A stretch of 64,000 nt of DNA from Planktosalinus sp963975935 (lineage in GTDB: Bacteria; Bacteroidota; Bacteroidia; Flavobacteriales; Flavobacteriaceae). Each line of letters opens with the position of its first letter. Position 1 is the stretch's first letter. The translations under genes and the position numbers were made by a program. Positions 23,418 to 32,583 of this stretch are shown piece by piece. The notes below the pieces were generated by a model that did no database searches, was not told the origin of the DNA, and saw only the letters and a program-made list of their open reading frames with translations. The stretch spans positions 503,751-567,750 of the forward strand of contig CAXBIQ010000001.1 in assembly GCA_963975935.1 (NCBI GenBank). Direction: 5' to 3'.

Positions 23418-25985
23418 ATGGCATTTCTATATAACATATTCGATAATCCCTTTGCACGTAAGGCACTTGAACAAGTGAATGTTCCAAATTATATCACAGA
23501 TAATTTAAAATATTCTATTAGACCATATCAAGAAGAATCCTTTAGAAGATACATCTATTCTGACATTGAGGATTTTGATGGTAAGCCTAACAAACCTTAT
23601 CACCTTCTTTACAATATGGCAACAGGTAGTGGGAAAACATTAGTTATGGCTGGACTTATTCTATACCTATATGAAAAAGGTTATCGAAATTTCCTCTTCT
23701 TTGTAAATTCTAATAATATCATTAATAAAACAAAAGATAACTTCTTAAATCCTCAATCGTCTAAATATTTATTTGCGAATAAAATAGTAGTTAATAGTAA
23801 AGAGGTTTTTGTAAAAGAGGTTCAAAATTTTGACGAAGCTGACAACCAAAACATTAATATAAATTTTGTTTCAATTCAAAAGTTAACATCTGGTTTATTT
23901 ACTAATGTCAAAGAAAACGGAATAAGCTTTGAAGATTTCGAAAACAGAAAAACAGTTCTTATTTCAGATGAAGCACATCATAATAATGCAGAAGTTTGGG
24001 GAGAAATAGTAGACAGAATTCATAAAACAAATTTTGAAAATATCCTTTTAGAATTTACAGCTACTTTAGATTATGATAGTCAAGCCATAGTTGAAAAATA
24101 TCAAGACAAGGTCATTCATAAATACGACCTTGCACAGTTTAGAATTGATAAATACTCTAAAGAAATTAATTTAATAAGGTCTTTATATGATGAACGTGAA
24201 CGAATAATCCAAGCATTGATATTGAACTTATATCGTCAAGAATTAGCAAATTCAAAAGGAATTAACTTAAAACCAGTAATTCTATTTAAAGCGAAAAAGA
24301 CAATTAAAGAATCGGAGCAAAACAAAGTCAATTTTCATAAATTGATTGAGGGTTTTTCGGTTTCAATGGTTAAGAACATTCAAGAAACTTCAACTGTTCA
24401 AATCATTCAAAAAGCATTTTCATTTTTTGAATCCCAGAATATAACATTAAATGAAATTTCTAAAAGAATAAAATCAAACTTCAAAGAAGAAAATTGTTTA
24501 AGTGCTAATGAATCAAATTCTAAAGACAAAAAAAGCTTATTAGAAGGCAAAAAAAGTGATGAATTATTAAATACTTTAGAAAATGTAAACAATCCAATTA
24601 GAGCTGTTTTTGCAGTTCAAAAACTAAATGAAGGTTGGGATGTTTTAAATCTATTTGATATAGTTCGATTATATGAAGGTCAGAATACTGGTGGTTCAAA
24701 TACTAAAATTGGGAAAACAACACTTTCGGAAGCTCAATTGATTGGTAGAGGTGCTAGGTATTTTCCTTTTACACTAGAGGAAGGACAAGATAAATATAAA
24801 CGAAAGTATGATGATGACACTACAAATGATTTAAAGGCATTAGAAGAATTGTATTATCATACTAAAGAAGATAATCGATACATTTCTGAATTGAAAAAAG
24901 CTTTAGTAGAATCTGGAATTTATGAAGACGATGACAAACTGGAAACTAAACAACTAACTTTAAAGTTAGGATTTAAAGAAACAGATTTCTACAAAACAGG
25001 AAAAGTAATATTTAATAAGAAAGTACCAAAGAGCTATAACAATGTAAAATCTTTCTCTGATTTAGGTGTTTCAAAACGAAATTTCGCTTTCACTCTATCA
25101 TCTGGTATTGGAGTAATGTCAATTGCTTTCGAAAAAGAAGAAAAAGAGAGTAAAACTGAAAAAATAGAGCAAAAAGACATCGCAATTTCTGCAATTCCAA
25201 AACACATAACAAGATATGCTCTTGCTCAAAATCCGTTTTATTATTTTTCAAATATTATAAGGTATTTTCCTAAAACTGAATCTCTATCTAATTTAATTGA
25301 AAACCCAAATTATTTAGGTGGTTTAGAAATTACCTTTAACGGCTCAAAAAAAAGACTATCAAAGATTTCTAATCGTGATTACTTGTTAGCAGTTCAAGGT
25401 TTATTACAAACTATTGAATCTGAAATTAAATCAAATCTTACGGAATATGAAGGCTCTGAATATTTCAACAAATATGTACACGAAGTATTTAAAGACAAAG
25501 AAATAAAAGTTTATAAAGATAGTGAACGAGCAGATGGTCAAGAAGGCTTGGTTGCTAATGAACCTTGGTATGTTTACAATGCAAATTATGGAACTAGTGA
25601 AGAAAAAGAGTTTGTGAAAATGTTCGCTAGACGTTTCGAAAATTTAGAAAAATCCTTTGAAAATATTTACTTGATTCGTAATGAAAGAGAAATCAAAATC
25701 ATTGATAAAATGGGCAGAGCTTTTGAGCCAGATTTCGTTCTATTTTGTAAACAAAAAGCAGGGAATGAATTGACTTATCAAGTATTCATTGAGCCGAAAG
25801 GAAACCATTTGAAAGCTCACGATAAATGGAAAGAAGACTTCTTAAAAGAGATTAGAGAAGATAAAACGACAATAGAAATTGACTCTGATAAATATTTGAT
25901 AACAGGCGTTCCATTTTATAATAACGAAAATGAAAATGAATTTAAGGAAACATTGGAAAATACATTAAATGAAGCCAATGCATAA
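23418..25985 (+). CDS. res: Type III restriction endonuclease subunit (Res)
   Basis: An 855-aa helicase-nuclease. Motif I MATGSGKT is near residue 68, motif II DEAH at about 184, the superfamily 2 motif QLIGRGARYFPF near 440. At the C-terminus EPDFVLF...FIEPKG (about 770-795) is the PD-(D/E)xK nuclease core. It forms a complex with Mod and cuts after ATP-driven communication between two unmodified head-to-head sites. Complete with all motifs, so the system is probably active. Confidence 0.92.
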   Translation: MAFLYNIFDNPFARKALEQVNVPNYITDNLKYSIRPYQEESFRRYIYSDIEDFDGKPNKPYHLLYNMATGSGKTLVMAGLILYLYEKGYRNFLFFVNSNNIINKTKDNFLNPQSSKYLFANKIVVNSKEVFVKEVQNFDEADNQNININFVSIQKLTSGLFTNVKENGISFEDFENRKTVLISDEAHHNNAEVWGEIVDRIHKTNFENILLEFTATLDYDSQAIVEKYQDKVIHKYDLAQFRIDKYSKEINLIRSLYDERERIIQALILNLYRQELANSKGINLKPVILFKAKKTIKESEQNKVNFHKLIEGFSVSMVKNIQETSTVQIIQKAFSFFESQNITLNEISKRIKSNFKEENCLSANESNSKDKKSLLEGKKSDELLNTLENVNNPIRAVFAVQKLNEGWDVLNLFDIVRLYEGQNTGGSNTKIGKTTLSEAQLIGRGARYFPFTLEEGQDKYKRKYDDDTTNDLKALEELYYHTKEDNRYISELKKALVESGIYEDDDKLETKQLTLKLGFKETDFYKTGKVIFNKKVPKSYNNVKSFSDLGVSKRNFAFTLSSGIGVMSIAFEKEEKESKTEKIEQKDIAISAIPKHITRYALAQNPFYYFSNIIRYFPKTESLSNLIENPNYLGGLEITFNGSKKRLSKISNRDYLLAVQGLLQTIESEIKSNLTEYEGSEYFNKYVHEVFKDKEIKVYKDSERADGQEGLVANEPWYVYNANYGTSEEKEFVKMFARRFENLEKSFENIYLIRNEREIKIIDKMGRAFEPDFVLFCKQKAGNELTYQVFIEPKGNHLKAHDKWKEDFLKEIREDKTTIEIDSDKYLITGVPFYNNENENEFKETLENTLNEANA

Positions 25986-26161
25986 TGTCCAGGTAAGTTT
26001 CAAATTGAAGAAGTCATCGCACTTTATCTAAATGTTTAACTTGTCTCATTAGTTATAATAATAATTAAAAAACTTGTTAGTGATTAGCTAAAAGGGTAAT
26101 CCTTGTGTTTGCATATGAAGCTAATAAAATACTCTTGACGGTAATTTAAAAATAGTAAGAA

Positions 26162-28174
26162 TTGAAGAAAATAGACCTACACATTCACACCGTACAATCT
26201 ATCAGCGATAGGAATTTCATTTTCCATTTAGAATCTTTAAAGGAATATGTAAACAAACTTGAAATTGATTGTATTGCCATTACCAATCACAACTTGTTCG
26301 ATAAAACTCAGTTCGAACAAATTTGCCAAGCGCTCAATATAAAAATTTTCCCAGGGATAGAAATTGATTTAGAAGGTGGTCATTTACTTTTAATTTCAGA
26401 AAATGAAAATCTTGATGATTTCGCGCAAAAATGTCAAAAAGTCCAAAAACTCATTCCAACAAAAGATGATTCGATTAGCTACGAACAACTAACAGAAGTT
26501 TTTCTGAACTTAAAAGATTATCTGTTAATCCCACATTATGATAAAAAACCAAATATCAAACCTGAGACTTTAAAAAAATTAGGGAATAATATTTTTGCAG
26601 GCGAAGTAACAAGTTTAAGAAAGTTCAAAACCTGCATTAAAGAAGCCGATAAATTAACACCAGTAATATTTAGTGATTGTCGGTTCGTCGAAAATATGAC
26701 ATCATATCCAACCAAACAAACTTTCATTGATGTTGAAGAAAACACACTTAATGCTATTAAAGGTTGCTTATATGACAAAGCAAAAGTTTTTCTTTCTAAA
26801 GATGACGGAAACGACTTTTTTCAAGCAACCGATGATGGGATAATCTTATCAACAGGATTGAATGTTATCGTTGGCGGACGTTCTTCAGGGAAAACATATA
26901 CACTTGATAAAATCTGTCAGAACTTTGATAATGTCAAATATTTACGACAGTTTTCTCTGCTTCAAAATGATAAAGAAAACTTCAAAAAATTAGTTACTAC
27001 AAGACATAGTTTAATAACCGAAAACTATTTGAAGGAGTTTAAAGATGTTGTATTAGATGTAAATGATATCGACTTAAAATCCAATGAAGTTTCCCTCGAA
27101 AAATATTTGAGTTCTTTAAAGAAGTATGCTACTGAAAGTGATAGTTTAGACACGTTTTCCAAATGTAAATTATACAACGAAACAAAGTTTACATTGGACA
27201 GCTTAAATAACATTAAAAAATTGATTTCTGCAACTGAAACTTTGATAGAAGCCAATGAATATAAAACAATCGTCAACAAGCATATTAGCGATGAAATTTT
27301 GAAAAGCTTAATTGTTGACTTAATTGAAAAGCATAATGAGCTTTACCAAACTAACTTAAAAAAGGAATGGACAAATAGTCTAATTGAGACCATAAAAGAA
27401 AATTTGAGATTTCGCTCAACCACTACATCAATTGAAGAGGTTGATTTCTTACAAATTCAATTAGAGAAAATCAAAGTCCAGAAATTTAGGAATTTAGTAA
27501 AGAAAGTCCAAACCGAAAAGATAATAGACAGTAAGGAAATAAGGGGCTTTAAAGTCTTAGCAAAAACAAAAAAATATACTGGAGCAAGTCAATTAAAAAA
27601 TAAAAGCAAAAGTAAATTAAGCTTTAGCGAGGCTTTCAACAATTATGATAATCCCTATGAGTTTTTAATTTCATTACAAAACATCGGAATTGAGGAAACT
27701 GAATATTATAAATACTTCGTGGCGATAGATTATAGAACTTTAAACAAACACGGTTACGAGGTTTCTGGTGGGGAGCGTTCTGAATTTAACCTGCTACACG
27801 AAATTAGTGATGCTTTAAAGCACGATTTGCTATTAATTGACGAACCTGAATCGTCATTTGATAATATTTTTCTTAAAAATGAAGTAAATGAGCTAATCAA
27901 ACAAATTTCAACAGAAATTCCAGTAATTGTGGTAACACATAACAGTACGATAGGCGCGTCAATTAATCCGAATCATTTAGTTTTTACTCAAAAATTAGTC
28001 GATTCTGGTAATGTGGAATATAAGGTGTTTTTCGGACATCCGACAAGTAAGACATTGAAAAGTGTTGATGGAAAAATAATAAAAAATTTAGAGGTACTTC
28101 TAAACTGTCTCGAAGCAGGAGCGGAAGCATATAATCAAAGAAATACTGTAAGCTATGAAATACTTAAAGATTGA
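26162..28174 (+). CDS. PHP-domain ABC-type ATPase (TrlF-like)
   Basis: A 670-aa fusion. Residues 1-210 are a PHP phosphoesterase-like domain (DLHIHT at 5-10, AITNHN near 40, PHYDK near 125). From about 225 to 640 is an SMC/ABC-type ATPase: Walker A GGRSSGKT near 238, a helical insert, signature SGGERSE near 537, Walker B LLLIDEPESSFD near 559 and the His loop VVTHNS. The start is a TTG at 26162; an in-frame stop lies just before it and the PHP motif begins at once. NCBI names similar proteins TrlF-family. ABC ATPases joined to nuclease-like domains are frequent in anti-phage systems; the role here is inferred. Confidence 0.8.
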   Translation: MKKIDLHIHTVQSISDRNFIFHLESLKEYVNKLEIDCIAITNHNLFDKTQFEQICQALNIKIFPGIEIDLEGGHLLLISENENLDDFAQKCQKVQKLIPTKDDSISYEQLTEVFLNLKDYLLIPHYDKKPNIKPETLKKLGNNIFAGEVTSLRKFKTCIKEADKLTPVIFSDCRFVENMTSYPTKQTFIDVEENTLNAIKGCLYDKAKVFLSKDDGNDFFQATDDGIILSTGLNVIVGGRSSGKTYTLDKICQNFDNVKYLRQFSLLQNDKENFKKLVTTRHSLITENYLKEFKDVVLDVNDIDLKSNEVSLEKYLSSLKKYATESDSLDTFSKCKLYNETKFTLDSLNNIKKLISATETLIEANEYKTIVNKHISDEILKSLIVDLIEKHNELYQTNLKKEWTNSLIETIKENLRFRSTTTSIEEVDFLQIQLEKIKVQKFRNLVKKVQTEKIIDSKEIRGFKVLAKTKKYTGASQLKNKSKSKLSFSEAFNNYDNPYEFLISLQNIGIEETEYYKYFVAIDYRTLNKHGYEVSGGERSEFNLLHEISDALKHDLLLIDEPESSFDNIFLKNEVNELIKQISTEIPVIVVTHNSTIGASINPNHLVFTQKLVDSGNVEYKVFFGHPTSKTLKSVDGKIIKNLEVLLNCLEAGAEAYNQRNTVSYEILKD

Positions 28175-28451
28175 AGATAACAAGGCATTTTTTAGAAAGG
28201 ATAAGACACAACCTGAAAATTGGAACGAAATTGATAAAATAGAAAAAGAGGATTTGATGAAGCTTTTAGATTTTGCGACAGAAGATGATTTTGAAATGGA
28301 TGTTTATGACGAAGATGTTTTAGCCAATAAAGCACATCAAATAATTTATAAAAGCATTTACGAGAAGCTAAACATATTTCTGACTAACAAGGACAGATTT
28401 AAAGACCAAACCGAAAATGTTTACAAGGAAGCATTAGAAAAGTACCAATAA
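28155..28451 (+). CDS. Small acidic partner of the PHP-ABC ATPase
   Basis: A 98-aa acidic protein (MKYLKIEDNKAFFRKDKTQPENWNEIDKIEKEDLMKLLDFATEDDFEMDVYD...). No family recognised. It overlaps the PHP-ABC gene by 20 bp, so the two are translationally coupled and the product may bind or restrain the ATPase. It is followed at 3 bp by the AlbA_2-type gene. Confidence 0.75.
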   Translation: MKYLKIEDNKAFFRKDKTQPENWNEIDKIEKEDLMKLLDFATEDDFEMDVYDEDVLANKAHQIIYKSIYEKLNIFLTNKDRFKDQTENVYKEALEKYQ

Positions 28452-28453
28452 AA

Positions 28454-29824
28454 ATGACCGAAACAAACCGCATAGAATATAAACGAGAATTGTCCGATGG
28501 ACTCGAAAAAGAGGTCATTGCTTTCTTGAACTACCGTGAAGGTGGCATTATTCATATCGGCATCGATAAGGATGGAAATACTTACGGATTGGCAGATGCT
28601 GATGGCGACCAGTTAAAGATTAAGGATAGGTTAAAAAACAACATCCGCCCTTCCGCCCTTGGTCTGTTTGATATTGTGAGTGAGGAAAGGGACGGCAAGA
28701 ACATTCTGAAAATCATAGTGGCCAGCGGTCCAGAAAAACCATATCATCTTAAAAAATACGGGATGAGCGAAAAGGGTTGTTTTATTCGCTTGGGTTCAGC
28801 GGCTGAACCGATGCCCCAAAAAATGATAGATGAGCTGTTTGCTAAACGTACCCGAAATTCCATCAGCAAGATTAAAGCAGGACGGCAGGATTTAGGCTTC
28901 GGACAGCTAAAAATTTACTACGAAGAATCTGGGTACACCCTTGGTAAAGCTTTTGCAAAGAACTTGGAACTACTTACGGAAGATGGTGCTTTTAATTATG
29001 CCGGCTATCTTTTGGCAGACAAAAATAACACTTCAATTAAAGTCGCCAAATATTCAGGCATAACCAGAACAGACTTAATAGAAAGCAACGAATATGGTCA
29101 CGAATGTTTAGTTAAGGCTACTAAACAAGTGATAGATAAAATTGCGGTCGAGAACAGAACAACCACAAAAATCACATCAAAAGAAAGACAACAAGCCAAC
29201 CTTTGGCATCCCATCGCCTTGCGAGAAGCCATCATTAATGCGTTTGTGCATAATGACTATACCAATGAGATTACCCCAAAGTTTGAGATTTTTACCGATA
29301 GAATCGAAATCACATCAGCTGGTGGTCTTCCGGAAGGATTGAGCAAGCAAGAATTTTTTGAAGGCTTTTCAGTTCCACGAAATAAGGAACTGATGCGAAT
29401 TTTTAAAGATTTAGAACTGGTTGAACAATTAGGTTCTGGCATCCCTCGTATTTTAGAACACTATGGAAAAGAGAGTTTTAGTTTTTCCGATAACTTTCTT
29501 AGAATGACTTTTATTGCTAAAGAAGTTGCTGATGAATCTACTATTAGAGAAGATCGTCAAAAAGGTGGTGTAACAGGTGGTGCAATGGGTGGTGTAACAG
29601 GTGGTGCAATAGATGCTATAGATATACTTACTAAAAGACAAAAAGAAGTACTTAAACTTATTGCAACCAATACTACTATTACTTATACTGAAATAGCTGA
29701 AGCTTTAGGCATCAATGAATCCCCTGTGGGCAAACATATAAATGCGCTCAAAACCAAAGGGTTTATAAAACGCCACGGTGGCACACAAGGTTATTGGGAA
29801 ATTAATCTCGAAAAAAATCAGTAA
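28454..29824 (+). CDS. AlbA_2 / HATPase-type DNA-binding regulator
   Basis: A 456-aa protein. Residues 1-110: Schlafen AlbA_2 nucleic-acid-binding domain (ETNRIEYKRELSDGLEKEVIAFLNYREGGIIHIGIDKDG, FIRLGSAAEPM). Residues 240-340: an HATPase_c_4-like part (LREAIINAFVHNDYT... ITSAGGLPEGLS... ELVEQLGSGIPRI). Residues 380-450: a winged helix (RQKEVLKLIATNTTITYTEIAEALGINESPVGKHINALKTKGFI). The linker holds a tandem GGVTGGAM/GGVTGGAI repeat. It lies 3 bp behind the PHP-ABC partner gene. Likely a transcription regulator or a component of the same defence-like unit. Confidence 0.82.
   Translation: MTETNRIEYKRELSDGLEKEVIAFLNYREGGIIHIGIDKDGNTYGLADADGDQLKIKDRLKNNIRPSALGLFDIVSEERDGKNILKIIVASGPEKPYHLKKYGMSEKGCFIRLGSAAEPMPQKMIDELFAKRTRNSISKIKAGRQDLGFGQLKIYYEESGYTLGKAFAKNLELLTEDGAFNYAGYLLADKNNTSIKVAKYSGITRTDLIESNEYGHECLVKATKQVIDKIAVENRTTTKITSKERQQANLWHPIALREAIINAFVHNDYTNEITPKFEIFTDRIEITSAGGLPEGLSKQEFFEGFSVPRNKELMRIFKDLELVEQLGSGIPRILEHYGKESFSFSDNFLRMTFIAKEVADESTIREDRQKGGVTGGAMGGVTGGAIDAIDILTKRQKEVLKLIATNTTITYTEIAEALGINESPVGKHINALKTKGFIKRHGGTQGYWEINLEKNQ
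29564..29611 (+). repeat. Two in-frame 24-bp tandem repeats
   Basis: GGTGGTGTAACAGGTGGTGC plus AATG or AATA occurs twice in direct tandem inside the AlbA_2 regulator gene, each copy itself made of two similar 12-bp halves. It encodes GGVTGGAM then GGVTGGAI, a flexible linker between the ATPase-like and winged-helix parts. Slippage here would change linker length in steps of four or eight residues. Confidence 0.8.
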
Positions 29825-29832
29825 GTATCCTT

Positions 29833-30204
29833 TTAAAAAGGCGATTTATCCTTTGAGCCTCTCGCATCCGCCAACCATTTGCCATTTTGCTTAACCAGTT
29901 TAAAAAGACCCGGTGTCTTATCATAGGCTGTCGTATATTTTACCCAAGCCACGTCACCCATTATCGTATCCTGCAAAACTGTAAAGTTTGAATCATCCTT
30001 TACCGTCGCATTGAACATATTTATAGTATTCATATAATTAGAATATGCCTGTGGTGTTGAGTTGGCTTTTAAAGCTTCCTCATCTTTTTCATAAAAGCTT
30101 TCGATGACGATTTGGGCTGTGGCACTTGGTCCCGAAATTTTAGTATCAGAATCGGCACAAGAAAGGAACAGCAGTACGAGCGAGAAAACGACAATTTTTT
30201 TCAT
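29833..30204 (-). CDS. DUF4878-like lipoprotein
   Basis: A 123-aa lipoprotein: signal MKKIVVFSLVLLFLSC (Cys16), then a small NTF2-like fold of the DUF4878 type (GPSATAQIVIESFYEKDEEALKANSTPQAYSNYM, GDVAWVKYTT, LVKQNGKWLAD). It is the last gene of the minus-strand tra operon, 7 bp behind traN, in a place where CTnDOT-like elements carry traO. It might be a surface or entry-exclusion factor; that is a guess from position. Confidence 0.72.
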   Translation of the reverse strand: MKKIVVFSLVLLFLSCADSDTKISGPSATAQIVIESFYEKDEEALKANSTPQAYSNYMNTINMFNATVKDDSNFTVLQDTIMGDVAWVKYTTAYDKTPGLFKLVKQNGKWLADARGSKDKSPF

Positions 30205-30211
30205 AATATTC

Positions 30212-31042
30212 TTAATTTGGGTTATTGATATATCTATGTGATATTTTCATTTCTATATTGCGTTCGCCATCTTTCTCGTTCAATTCTAAAATCGCCCTAC
30301 GGTCATTAGATAATGAAAATTTGGGCAATACATAAACGAAGCGCACAGTTTCACTTTCTGCAATTTTTGAAGGCAGATTGTGTTTGTACGTTGGTTCTTG
30401 ATACAGGCGTTGCAACGATTTTCTTTTCCCTTTTTGTCTTGTTTCAATCGAAAGGTTTAAGAAATTCAAATCGTAATCCAAAGTAGAATTATTCTCAATC
30501 TGGATAACGAAGTAGAGTTCTTCCTTATCAAAAACAACATTTTCAACAGTCAAGACAATGCCTTGCGTTCGCTTCTTAATCCGACCGATACGCTGGTTTC
30601 TGTTAAGAAGATACGAGCAGAATTTTTGATAGTAATACGTTCTATTATCTACACGTTCTTCAGAAGATTCAGCAAGAATCGAATCGACCTTAATTGGTTT
30701 CTCATTTCCGATACTACTTGATAGCGGAATGAAATAATTGAGCTTAGATAGCTGTTTTTTATATCTTACAATATACGAAAAAATTGAACCATTTCTATTG
30801 ACTACCAACAGATTACTTTCCTTCCCAGGCTTTGCCTGAAGAAGTCCAAAATACTGTTCTTTTTCACGATTGTAGGTAAATACAAAATTATCTGAACCGG
30901 TTATTCCTTGCCGAATAGGTTCAGGGAAGAATAATGCAACGTTTTTGGTGTCGTTGGCATATATGGTATCGAGAACTGTAGTTGTTTGCGCTTTCGCGAA
31001 AGCGGAAATCAGTATCGCAAATATTAAAATTGTTGCTCTCAT
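30212..31042 (-). CDS. traN: Conjugative transposon protein TraN (DUF4138)
   Basis: A 276-aa exported protein (signal MRATILIFAILISAFAKAQ) with the DUF4138 TraN pattern: LDTIYANDTKNVALFFPEPIRQGITGSDNFVFTYNREKEQYFGLLQAKPGKESNLLVV, resembling VirB9-type channel proteins, and a C-terminal beta-domain with IQIENNSTLDYDLNFL. It should form part of the outer-membrane-side channel of the type IV system. It overlaps traM by 4 bp. Its order behind traJ, K and M matches CTnDOT. Confidence 0.85.
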   Translation of the reverse strand: MRATILIFAILISAFAKAQTTTVLDTIYANDTKNVALFFPEPIRQGITGSDNFVFTYNREKEQYFGLLQAKPGKESNLLVVNRNGSIFSYIVRYKKQLSKLNYFIPLSSSIGNEKPIKVDSILAESSEERVDNRTYYYQKFCSYLLNRNQRIGRIKKRTQGIVLTVENVVFDKEELYFVIQIENNSTLDYDLNFLNLSIETRQKGKRKSLQRLYQEPTYKHNLPSKIAESETVRFVYVLPKFSLSNDRRAILELNEKDGERNIEMKISHRYINNPN

Positions 31043-31968
31043 AATTTAGGTTTTAGAATTAATTTATAATTATTCAATACCGTAACTTTTACGTTTCGGT
31101 TGTTACGTCTGAGTACTTTGGATATACCACCAACTTGTGGTACGGTAGGAATGTTGATATCGCCAATAATATCGTCCAAGACTTCGGTGGTGGCTTCTGC
31201 CCGAAAATTGTTCTGTACGTAAATACCTTCACTACCATCAGATAAATCAAAAGCTTTGAGTTTTGTAGGATGGTGCTTTATGTTTTCAATTTCAATGAGC
31301 GCACGATTAGGTTGAAAGCTTATAAAACCGAAAATAGGTGTGTTCTTTGGCATCAGCTTACCATTAATGGTAGCTGTTTTGGTAAGGCGCATTCGTAATC
31401 TGGTATTCGCTTTGACTATTTGGTCGCCATCTACTACTACGTAAACTGTTTCATCAGTATTACCGATGATTGAAAACTCGTTGGGTTTTGGCGATGCGGC
31501 AAAGAACAATTGATGTTCTAAGCCTAATTCTTTGGCTTCAATTTTTTGTTCTCTTTTTACTTCAGTAGAATCAATTTTTGATACCGCTTTGCGAACAGTT
31601 CTTTTCTGTCCTAAGTTTTGGTATCGTTTCGATGTATATTGAATTTTGCCAGCTTCATAGATGCTATCTACAATACGCTCTTTTTCGCGTTCTGGTAAAT
31701 CTGGGTCGTAGAATCCCAAGGAATCAATGAGCTTTTCATCATAGATGCTGGGCGCGTTATTTTCACGAACTTTCTTTAAGTCATTTATAGCATCCAGTTT
31801 AGAGTCGTATTCTTTTTGGTTTTCCTCTAAATCAGGCACTAAGGTCTGTTTTAGGTTTTCAGTTTCAGTATCATCATCGCCTAATACCATTACAGAATAG
31901 GAAATCAGGAATATGAAAATCACAGCCAATACGGCAGCGAATACTATTTTATTCTTTTCAACTTTCAT
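31039..31968 (-). CDS. traM: Conjugative transposon protein TraM
   Basis: A 309-aa protein with one N-terminal membrane helix (KIVFAAVLAVIFIFLISYSVMVLG), a long charged periplasmic coil (residues 35-150) and a C-terminal domain of the VirB10/TraM style (VVDGDQIVKANTRLRMRLTKTATINGKLMPKNTPIFGFISFQ). Such proteins span inner and outer membrane parts of the transfer channel. It is shorter than typical CTnDOT TraM (about 420-450 aa). It overlaps traK by 11 bp and traN by 4 bp. Confidence 0.85.
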   Translation of the reverse strand: MKVEKNKIVFAAVLAVIFIFLISYSVMVLGDDDTETENLKQTLVPDLEENQKEYDSKLDAINDLKKVRENNAPSIYDEKLIDSLGFYDPDLPEREKERIVDSIYEAGKIQYTSKRYQNLGQKRTVRKAVSKIDSTEVKREQKIEAKELGLEHQLFFAASPKPNEFSIIGNTDETVYVVVDGDQIVKANTRLRMRLTKTATINGKLMPKNTPIFGFISFQPNRALIEIENIKHHPTKLKAFDLSDGSEGIYVQNNFRAEATTEVLDDIIGDINIPTVPQVGGISKVLRRNNRNVKVTVLNNYKLILKPKL

Positions 31969-32578
31969 CGTTTAGTTTTTTTAAAGTGTTCTCGAAGTAA
32001 TTTGTAATTAGAAGTCCGTGCGGATTGTTGGGAAAGTTTCGGTCAACCATAATCAGGTTTCCTGTTGAAACCAATTCGTAGGTGTCAATTATTGAACCTC
32101 TGTTAATTTCAAAAATGGTGGTGGTTGTAAAACTATATGAGCCATTATTTTCGTTTATCCTTGAGTCAATACTCAATACTTTTTGAACCAATGAATACTG
32201 AAGCAATCGGTTATAAACGCCATCAGCTTTCTTCTGACGGTAAAGATTGTCCACAGAACTATTTCCTAACCAAAGTGCTTTTTCCAAATTCCTTTCATAG
32301 TTACTGGCATCGATGTTATAGAAGTAGTTGTGGAACAGTTCTAAATGTGCCAGAGCTTCGACTCTAAAATTCTCTTTTTGAGTTACGAGCTTCAGCGGAA
32401 TAATGCTACCATCTGTATTTATTGCAAATGCACTATTGAGCGCATTTTTATTAGTTGTAAATGCCATCCAAAGTGAAAAAGTGCTGGAAAGCATTGCAAA
32501 AATGACAACTGCCAGTACGATAAATCGATTCATCTTCAGGACGTTGTATATGTTTTTGTAAGGTGTTTTCATTTTCAT
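31958..32578 (-). CDS. traK: Conjugative transposon protein TraK
   Basis: A 206-aa protein with one N-terminal membrane helix (NRFIVLAVVIFAMLSSTFSLWMAF) and a periplasmic VirB8-like part (EALAHLELFHNYFYNIDASNYERNLEKALWLGNSSVDNLY). This matches TraK of Bacteroidota conjugative transposons in size and layout. VirB8-like proteins nucleate channel assembly. It lies between traJ and traM; a separate traL, found here in CTnDOT, is missing. Confidence 0.87.
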   Translation of the reverse strand: MKMKTPYKNIYNVLKMNRFIVLAVVIFAMLSSTFSLWMAFTTNKNALNSAFAINTDGSIIPLKLVTQKENFRVEALAHLELFHNYFYNIDASNYERNLEKALWLGNSSVDNLYRQKKADGVYNRLLQYSLVQKVLSIDSRINENNGSYSFTTTTIFEINRGSIIDTYELVSTGNLIMVDRNFPNNPHGLLITNYFENTLKKLNDES

Positions 32579-32583
32579 TTGAA

